A DNA stretch of 5,690 nucleotides, taken from contig USEQ01000098.1 in assembly GCA_900553655.1 (NCBI GenBank), forward strand, positions 1-5,690. The letters are read 5' to 3'. Positions 1 through 4,505 of the stretch are shown in pieces. The position numbers and the translations under genes were made by a program. Below the pieces are notes generated by a model. It worked only from the letters and a program-made list of their open reading frames with translations, did not search any database and was not told where the DNA came from. The stretch comes from an uncultured Slackia sp. (GTDB taxonomy: Bacteria > Actinomycetota > Coriobacteriia > Coriobacteriales > Eggerthellaceae). Each line of letters starts with the position of its first letter. The stretch's first letter is position 1.

Positions 1-297
1 CTGTCCGTCTTCGGCAACGTTGACGGACACGATGGAGTAGTCGAACCCTCCAAGCATGGCCTTGATGTACTCTGCTCCGTCAATGCCGAAATCCGAAAGG
101 TCGGCGCCGGACGCAGCATCCTGGGCAAGTTCGTCCACGGCTGCTTGATCAAGGTTTTTGATCGGATCGAACTGGGCGGCGATATCTTGCGAGATGATCT
201 CTTCCGGATCGGGACCGGAAGAGCATGCGGCGAGCATCATGCCGCATGCAAGCGCGGCGGCAAGGCACAATGCTGCAAAAAGCCTGGTCTTTTTCAT
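1..297 (-). CDS. Putative secreted lipoprotein, N-terminal part (3' end beyond window)
   Basis: Read on the minus strand from the ATG at 297-295, the frame stays open for 99 codons to the window edge, so only the N-terminus is present. It begins MKKTRLFAALC, a basic n-region (K2, K3, R5), followed by a hydrophobic stretch (residues 6-21) and a lipobox L22-A23-A24-C25. This is a classic lipoprotein signal peptide: C25 would be lipidated and the protein anchored to the outer face of the cytoplasmic membrane. The next residues (SSGPDPEE) form a typical polar linker. The rest (about 35-99) is acidic, probably helical, then turns into alternating hydrophobic residues (FDYSIVSVNV), as at the start of a beta-rich domain. 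This resembles the small DUF5105/DUF4878-like lipoproteins common in gut Actinobacteria and Firmicutes, but too little is visible to assign a family. The start is supported by AAGGGG five bases upstream. It is transcribed divergently from the FKBP gene. Function unknown. Confidence 0.85.
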   Translation of the reverse strand, partial: MKKTRLFAALCLAAALACGMMLAACSSGPDPEEIISQDIAAQFDPIKNLDQAAVDELAQDAASGADLSDFGIDGAEYIKAMLGGFDYSIVSVNVAEDGQ

Positions 298-302
298 GAT
301 TT

Positions 303-308
303 CCCCTT
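303..308 (-). promoter_or_regulatory. Ribosome binding site of the lipoprotein gene
   Basis: On the minus strand AAGGGG lies five bases before the ATG at 297. It fixes the lipoprotein start and agrees with the signal peptide beginning directly at that ATG. Confidence 0.7.
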
Positions 309-341
309 CTTATGGTGCGGGCCTTTCCCGCAATCGACTGC

Positions 342-350
342 ATTCTATCA
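342..350 (-). promoter_or_regulatory. Candidate extended -10 promoter of the lipoprotein gene
   Basis: The minus strand reads TGATAGAAT: a TG-N extension followed by TAGAAT, which matches the TATAAT consensus at five of six positions. It sits about 45 bases upstream of the start codon. I see no good -35 hexamer at the usual spacing, which is tolerable for an extended -10 promoter. Sequence match only. Confidence 0.45.
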
Positions 351-463
351 TCCAGGGCAGGGGAAGCGCAGGGAAGGCGCCTCGCGGAGGATGGAAGGCG
401 TCTGTTCGGCGGGCGGTCGTGTCGGAAAGGAGTGTTCGCCCTGTCGAGAACCGAGGTCTGCAC

Positions 464-492
464 TTTTGGGAACAGGCGCTCTCGGGTATTAT
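464..492 (+). promoter_or_regulatory. Candidate promoter of the FKBP gene
   Basis: A TATTAT -10 box (487-492) lies 17 bases after a weak -35-like TTTTGG (464-469). Transcription would start near 499, giving a leader of about 30 bases that contains the ribosome binding site AAAGGA (515-520). The -35 box is poor, so this rests mainly on the -10 match and its position. Confidence 0.4.
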
Positions 493-528
493 GGTGGGAA
501 TTGTTTTCAACCTGAAAGGACGTGCTCA

Positions 529-954
529 ATGAGCAACGAAGGTAAAAAGGTCAAGACGCACTACCGCGGTACGCTGGCTGACGGCACCCAGTTCGACAGC
601 AGCTACGACCGTGGCGAGCCTCTGGAGTTCATCTGCTGCGCAGGCATGATGATTCCCGGCTTCGATGCCGCTGTAAAAGACATGGTTCTTGGTGAGAAAA
701 AGACCGTCACCATTCCTGCGGCTGAGGCGTACGGCGAATACAACCCGCAGGCTGTCCAGTCTGTTCCGGTTTCCCAGATTCCCAATGCCGCACAGCTTCC
801 CGTGGGAGAGACCGTGTACTTCCAGGGTCCTGCCGGCCCGTTCCCGGCCAAGGTCGTGTCGGTCGATGAGGAAAAGGCCGTGTTCGATATGAACCACGAG
901 CTTGCAGGCAAAGACCTTACGTTCGAAATCGAGCTGGTGGAGATCGCCGAATAG
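529..954 (+). CDS. SlyD-like FKBP-type peptidyl-prolyl cis-trans isomerase
   Basis: This encodes a 141-residue cytosolic prolyl isomerase/chaperone that would catalyse cis-trans isomerisation of X-Pro bonds in folding proteins. Residues 7-70 form the split FKBP core, with the typical HYRGTLADG-FDSS beginning, the IPGFD turn (42-46), and AYGEYN (67-72). Residues of about 72-126 form the inserted 'IF' chaperone flap of SlyD (VQSVP, MNHELAGK). The last strand of the core, LTFEIELVEI, ends the protein. It closely parallels E. coli SlyD up to that strand but lacks SlyD's C-terminal His/Cys-rich metal-binding tail, like the short archaeal and actinobacterial forms. A Cys pair (C36-C37) stands in the core. 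The frame is open back to 145, but the start at 529 is chosen because AAAGGA (515-520) precedes it by eight bases and because homology begins here. No signal peptide. It is a single-gene unit, closed by the terminator at 984-1018. Confidence 0.93.
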   Translation: MSNEGKKVKTHYRGTLADGTQFDSSYDRGEPLEFICCAGMMIPGFDAAVKDMVLGEKKTVTIPAAEAYGEYNPQAVQSVPVSQIPNAAQLPVGETVYFQGPAGPFPAKVVSVDEEKAVFDMNHELAGKDLTFEIELVEIAE

Positions 955-983
955 GACGTTTGAAGCATTTGATGTTTTACGCA

Positions 984-1018
984 GCGTGTCCTTCGTTTTC
1001 GGAGGGCACGCTTTTTTT
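984..1018 (+). terminator. Rho-independent terminator after the FKBP gene
   Basis: A 12-bp stem (984-995 with 1000-1011, two G-U pairs), a TTTT loop (996-999), and then seven T (1012-1018). It begins 29 bases after the FKBP stop codon and separates that gene from the transaldolase-rho unit. A textbook intrinsic terminator, read directly from the sequence. Confidence 0.92.
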
Positions 1019-1047
1019 ACACAGTGCGTGCGCAATATGGTTCTTCG

Positions 1048-1056
1048 TGGTATTAT
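1048..1056 (+). promoter_or_regulatory. Candidate extended -10 promoter of the transaldolase-rho unit
   Basis: TGGTATTAT combines the TG-N extension with a TATTAT -10 box, just beyond the FKBP terminator. There is no convincing -35 at 16-18 bases. Transcription starting near 1063 would give a leader of about 122 nt before the GTG at 1185. The leader carries a 10-bp palindrome TTCGATCGAA (1068-1077) that could be an operator close to the start site. Confidence 0.5.
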
Positions 1057-1118
1057 CAGCCCGTTCGTTCGATCGAATTCCATTTCACATTTCTAGCTTT
1101 TCTCGCGATCGCAGTATC

Positions 1119-1169
1119 GCATTTCCATGTGTGTCATAGGCTTTCGTCGCTTGGCGAAGGCATTTCCAT
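1119..1169 (+). repeat. 10-bp direct repeat in the transaldolase leader
   Basis: GCATTTCCAT occurs at 1119-1128 and again at 1160-1169, start to start 41 bases, about four helical turns. Between and around the copies are a short hairpin GCGAT/ATCGC (1105-1109 with 1116-1120) and a 7-bp hairpin at 1140-1161 just before the ribosome binding site. Two identical sites on one face of the helix in a leader could bind a regulator, but chance is possible at this length. Confidence 0.4.
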
Positions 1170-1173
1170 ATCT

Positions 1174-1180
1174 AAGGAGG
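1174..1180 (+). promoter_or_regulatory. Ribosome binding site deciding the GTG start of the transaldolase gene
   Basis: AAGGAGG, a near-perfect anti-16S match, lies four bases before GTG at 1185. The next in-frame ATG is at 1374, inside the conserved barrel, so the GTG is the true start. Confidence 0.85.
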
Positions 1181-1184
1181 AAAC

Positions 1185-1865
1185 GTGAAGTTCTTTCTGG
1201 ACACGGCTGATTTGGAAGAAATCAAGGAAGCGGCAAGCTGGGGCGCTCTGGCGGGCGTGACCACCAATCCCACGCTCTATTCTCGCATCGGCGGCAAGCT
1301 CGATGGTTTTCACGACCACATTGCTCGCATTTGCGAAATCGTTGACGGCCCGGTCAGCGCCGAGAGCGTTGCTATGACGCGCGACGAAATCATTCGTGAT
1401 GGCCGTGAGCTGGCGAAAATCGCTCCTAACGTCGTTGTGAAGATCCCGACGATGGTGGAAGGCCTGGCAGCATGCCGCGCCCTTTCCGACGAGGGCATCC
1501 GCGTCAACATGACCTTGTGCTTCACGGTGCCTCAGGCAATTCTCGCCGCTCGCGCCGGCGCTCGTTACATATCTCCGTTCGTCGGTCGTTTCGACGACAT
1601 TTCCGAAGATGGCCTCTCTCAGCTTGGCGACGTAGTCACCGCTATCAACAACTACGATTACTCCGCTAATACCGTTAATGGCGAGCAGGTCGAAATCATC
1701 GCTGCTTCCATCCGCAGCGCGAATCATGTCACGCAGTCTGCCCTGATGGGTGCTGACATCGCGACGGTTCCGTTCGGCGTGCTGAAGAAAATGGTGCAGC
1801 ATCCGCTTACCGATCGTGGCCTTGAGTCGTTCCTCAAGGACTGGGAAAAGGTTGCTAACGCATGA
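1185..1865 (+). CDS. fsa: TalC/FSA-family transaldolase (fructose-6-phosphate aldolase-like)
   Basis: This 226-residue class I aldolase barrel has the usual length for the TalC/FsaA family (about 214-226). It starts at GTG with a strong ribosome binding site. Visible landmarks are D6 in FLDTAD, VTTNPT (25-30), the Schiff-base lysine K86 in VVVKIP, and PFVGR (131-135). Alignment to E. coli FsaA from memory puts E60 where FsaA has Q59 and F132 where it has Y131. In the transaldolase TalB the equivalents are Glu96 and Phe178. These two positions are known to separate transaldolase from fructose-6-phosphate aldolase, so the predicted reaction is transfer of dihydroxyacetone between sugar phosphates in the non-oxidative pentose phosphate pathway, in the cytosol. 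Automatic annotation may still call it fsa, so the symbol marks family, not activity. The stop overlaps the rho start by four bases (ATGA), suggesting one operon. Confidence 0.93.
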   Translation: MKFFLDTADLEEIKEAASWGALAGVTTNPTLYSRIGGKLDGFHDHIARICEIVDGPVSAESVAMTRDEIIRDGRELAKIAPNVVVKIPTMVEGLAACRALSDEGIRVNMTLCFTVPQAILAARAGARYISPFVGRFDDISEDGLSQLGDVVTAINNYDYSANTVNGEQVEIIAASIRSANHVTQSALMGADIATVPFGVLKKMVQHPLTDRGLESFLKDWEKVANA

Positions 1866-4222
1866 TCTCTGACGAAATGACGAAGGCGGAAGCGGCCGAA
1901 GCGCCTGCTTCCGCTTCGATTGCACCCGCCGATGCGGGGAAGGCTGCCGAGGCGCAGCAGGCTGAGGCGCCGAAGAAACGAGTCGGCCGTCCACGTAAAA
2001 AAACCGAAGCAGATGAAAAACCAGCTTCCGAAGAGGGGCAGGCAGAAAAGCCTTCATCCTCGAGAAAGGCTTCTGCTTCTTCCCGTGTCTCTGCGAAAGA
2101 GGCGTCTACCTCAGCGGGGGAGGCGTCCGATTCCGCGAATGAGCCCGCCGCTGCGAAGCGTGCAACGCGCGCGCCGCGTAAAAAGACGGTTTCTGACGAA
2201 GAGGCCGAAAACGCCGCTCCGCGCAAGCGCACGCGTCGTACGACGGGGGAACCTACTGAGGCTTCTTCGACCGACGCCGTGTCCGAAAAACCTCGTCAGG
2301 AAATGATTCAGTTCGATTCCGACGCTCCATCGACGAAATCCGACAATAATTCTTCTCGCGCGGAGGATGCTGCCGAGAACAGTCAGGAGGCTTCTTCCAA
2401 GCCCGCGACGCGCAAGCGTCCTGGTCGCTCCACGAAGCTTCGCATGGCTATCGAGGCCGCGGAATCCGCGGATGAGGCAGACGGCAAAACGTCTGGCGAT
2501 GCAGAAACCTCCCAGGAATCTTCGGATGGGGAAAAGCCAGCCCGTCGCCGTTCGGTTCGTGCCAGGAGGACAAAGGCCGCACCTGATCAGCATGAAGGTG
2601 CTGAGGAATCCGCTTCGCGCGACGATGTCGAATCGGTCGAAGGGCGTCAGAAGGATGACGGCTCCGAGCATCGCGGCGATGTCGAGAAAAGCGCCTCCGA
2701 AGCTTCCGATGATTCCCAGAATCGCGAGAAGCAGGATCGCCGCGAGCGCGATTACCGTTCTCAGCGCAACCAACAGCGCCAGAATCAGCGTGAGCGTCGC
2801 CAGAACAAGCAGAACGGCAAGCAGGACGGCCAGCAGAACCGCGATCACGGCAACGACCGTCGTGACCGCGACCGAGACCGCGACCAGCATCGTCGCCAGC
2901 GTCGCACCCACTCTCAAAACCGCGAGCCTGTAGCTCCTAAAACCAACATGGAAGAGCTTGCGAAACTTAAAGTTGCCGAGCTTCGCGAAAAGGCGGCCGA
3001 ACTCGGGCTCGATGCTACGGGCTTGAAGAAGGCCGAACTCGTGGAGAGGGTCTACGAAGCAGCCGTTCGTGCCGAAGGCTTCATCGAGGTCGAGGGTATT
3101 CTGGATGTGCTGCAGGACGGCTACGGATTCTTGCGTACGAAAGGGTATCTCCCGAGCGAGAATGATGTCTACGTCGGCCTTGCGACCATCCGTCGCAATG
3201 GCCTTCGCAAAGGCGACCTTGTCAAAGGGCAAACGCGTCCTGCTCGTGAAAACGAAAAATACGCAGCACTTCAACAGGTTCTGGTTGTCAATGGAATACC
3301 CGTTGATGAACAGGGAGAGCGTGTTCGTTTCGGCGATTTGACCCCGGTGTTCCCTGACGAATGTCTCATCATGGAACACGGAAAAAACACCATCACGGCG
3401 CGCGTAATCGACCTGGTGTCGCCTATCGGCAAAGGTCAGCGCGGCTTGATTGTTTCTCCTCCGAAGGCGGGTAAGACCACGGTCCTGAAAGACATAGCGG
3501 CCGCCATTACGGCGAACAACCCCGAGGTGCATCTCATGTGCCTGCTGGTTGACGAACGCCCCGAAGAGGTCACCGACATGCAACGCTCCATCAAGGGCGA
3601 AGTCATTGCCTCGACGTTCGATATGCCTACCGAGAATCACATCGCTGTTTCCGAGCTGGTCATCGAGCGTGCGAAACGCTTGGTGGAACGCGGCGAGGAT
3701 GTTGTTGTGCTGCTTGATAGCCTGACTCGTCTCGCCCGAGCATACAACCTGGCACAGCCTGCCAGCGGTCGCATTCTCTCCGGCGGTGTGGATTCCACCG
3801 CGTTGTATCCGCCGAAGCGTTTCCTCGGTGCGGCGCGTAATATCGAGGGCGGCGGCAGCTTGACCATTCTCGCTTCCGCGCTTATCGAGACCGGCTCGAA
3901 GATGGACGAGGTCATTTTCGAGGAATTCAAGGGCACGGGCAACATGGAGCTCAAGCTCGATCGCTCGCTTGCCGATCGCCGCGTGTTCCCGGCTATCGAT
4001 CCGGTTGCTTCGGGTACGCGTCGCGAGGACTTGCTGCTCAATCCTCAGGAAGCACCGCTCATCTGGGCTGTTCGTCGCATTCTGTCGAATATGAACAGCA
4101 CTGAGCGCGCCATGGATATGCTTATCAAGTCTCTGAAGCAGACCGACAACAACCAGGAGTTCCTGTTGAGGACGGCAAAGAAGGCCCAAGGCAACAGGGA
4201 TGCCGAAAACATCGAATTCTAG
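1862..4222 (+). CDS. rho: Transcription termination factor Rho with long disordered N-terminal extension
   Basis: Rho is a homohexameric RNA-dependent ATPase/helicase that binds nascent RNA and terminates transcription. At 786 residues it is almost twice the E. coli length (419). Residues 1-362 are a low-complexity extension. Residues 1-280 are Ala/Glu/Ser/Lys-rich with spaced basic clusters, including an AT-hook-like RVGRPRKK (40-47). Residues 285-358 are Arg/Gln/Asn/Asp-rich, with an RDRDRDRD run (334-341). The canonical part begins at M363: Rho_N helical domain (about 363-400), cold-shock RNA-binding domain (about 403-475, DGYGFLR at 419-425), and RecA-like ATPase. The ATPase has P-loop PPKAGKT (533-539), the catalytic-glutamate motif DERPEEV (564-570), Walker B VVVLLDS (614-620), LTRLARAYN, the GGVDSTALYPPKRF segment, and the arginine-finger region SGTRRED (R720). 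All key motifs are intact. The ATG at 1862 overlaps the transaldolase stop, with AAAAGG (1846-1851) ten bases upstream, so translation is probably coupled. The neighbour rpmE, often next to rho, is absent here. Confidence 0.97.
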   Translation: MISDEMTKAEAAEAPASASIAPADAGKAAEAQQAEAPKKRVGRPRKKTEADEKPASEEGQAEKPSSSRKASASSRVSAKEASTSAGEASDSANEPAAAKRATRAPRKKTVSDEEAENAAPRKRTRRTTGEPTEASSTDAVSEKPRQEMIQFDSDAPSTKSDNNSSRAEDAAENSQEASSKPATRKRPGRSTKLRMAIEAAESADEADGKTSGDAETSQESSDGEKPARRRSVRARRTKAAPDQHEGAEESASRDDVESVEGRQKDDGSEHRGDVEKSASEASDDSQNREKQDRRERDYRSQRNQQRQNQRERRQNKQNGKQDGQQNRDHGNDRRDRDRDRDQHRRQRRTHSQNREPVAPKTNMEELAKLKVAELREKAAELGLDATGLKKAELVERVYEAAVRAEGFIEVEGILDVLQDGYGFLRTKGYLPSENDVYVGLATIRRNGLRKGDLVKGQTRPARENEKYAALQQVLVVNGIPVDEQGERVRFGDLTPVFPDECLIMEHGKNTITARVIDLVSPIGKGQRGLIVSPPKAGKTTVLKDIAAAITANNPEVHLMCLLVDERPEEVTDMQRSIKGEVIASTFDMPTENHIAVSELVIERAKRLVERGEDVVVLLDSLTRLARAYNLAQPASGRILSGGVDSTALYPPKRFLGAARNIEGGGSLTILASALIETGSKMDEVIFEEFKGTGNMELKLDRSLADRRVFPAIDPVASGTRREDLLLNPQEAPLIWAVRRILSNMNSTERAMDMLIKSLKQTDNNQEFLLRTAKKAQGNRDAENIEF
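2861..2884 (+). repeat. Short in-frame hexamer repeat encoding (Arg-Asp)4
   Basis: Four consecutive units of CGN-GAC encode RDRDRDRD, residues 334-341 of Rho. Three CGN codons differ only in the third base, so the repeat is imperfect at DNA level. It is the clearest tandem repeat in the disordered extension and could vary in copy number between strains. Confidence 0.75.
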
Positions 4223-4246
4223 CGTCGTGCTTCTGCACGAGACGCT
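4221..4246 (+). other. Hairpin overlapping the rho stop codon
   Basis: AGCG-TCGTGC (4221-4230) pairs with GCACGA-GA-CGCT (4235-4246). That is ten base pairs with a two-base bulge and a TTCT loop. Only TTTCT follows, so it is a poor intrinsic terminator alone. It may protect the 3' end of the rho message or act with the next hairpin. Confidence 0.5.
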
Positions 4247-4254
4247 TTCTCGAT

Positions 4255-4296
4255 GAGGCGCGCTCCGGCAACAAGTCGGGGCGCGCTTCGTGTTTT
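4255..4296 (+). terminator. Probable intrinsic terminator after rho
   Basis: A 15-bp GC-rich stem with three G-U pairs (4255-4269 with 4275-4289) and an AACAA loop, followed by GTGTTTT. The stem is very stable; the T tract is interrupted, so efficiency may be moderate. It separates the transaldolase-rho unit from the transporter gene. Confidence 0.7.
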
Positions 4297-4505
4297 CCGC
4301 TTGGCAGAGCCAGATTCTGCGATTCGTTGCTTTAGGGCGTGTTGGCACCGCGACCGACCGAGCATGCCTTGCGTTGCCCGTCGACGTAGCGCCATCATTG
4401 CCCAAATGCGAGTTATCGTGGCATTGGCCTTGCCGAATTTGCGCACTCTCTATGTTTCGGCGTTATCATTGATCGGGACTAAAGAAGAAGCATTTCGGAG
4501 GCAGC
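4297..4505 (+). promoter_or_regulatory. Intergenic region before the MFS gene, with candidate promoter
   Basis: I see no convincing gene here; reading frames that cross it have no ribosome binding site and no recognisable product. The best promoter guess is TTGCGC (4439-4444), a 17-base spacer, then GTTATC (4462-4467), or TTATCA one base on, about 38 bases before the ATG. CGGAGG (4496-4501) is the ribosome binding site for the transporter. An 8-bp palindrome CGTCGACG (4379-4386) may be chance. No regulator gene is adjacent. Confidence 0.4.

Noticed and set aside
145..528. Possible N-terminal extension of the FKBP protein back to the ATG at 145
   Set aside because: The frame is open, but it overlaps the lipoprotein signal-peptide region on the other strand, lacks a ribosome binding site, and homology and AAAGGA both place the start at 529.
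1877..1879. Alternative rho start (MTKAEAAE) five codons downstream
   Set aside because: No ribosome binding site precedes it, whereas the ATG at 1862 has AAAAGG upstream and the typical ATGA overlap. It cannot be fully excluded.
1134..2057. A 307-codon minus-strand open frame across the transaldolase and rho start
   Set aside because: Its product is unrelated to any family I recognise, it runs antisense across two well-supported genes, and it starts inside the low-complexity part of rho.
2367..2933. Arg/Ser-rich 188-codon frame inside rho (plus strand, other frame)
   Set aside because: It is a frame shadow of the charged extension; the true rho frame is continuous through it to the conserved domains.
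2111..4405. A 764-codon minus-strand open frame covering most of rho
   Set aside because: It is antisense to an intact, strongly recognised rho, has no recognisable domain or good ribosome binding site, and is explained by the low stop-codon frequency opposite GC-rich charged coding sequence.
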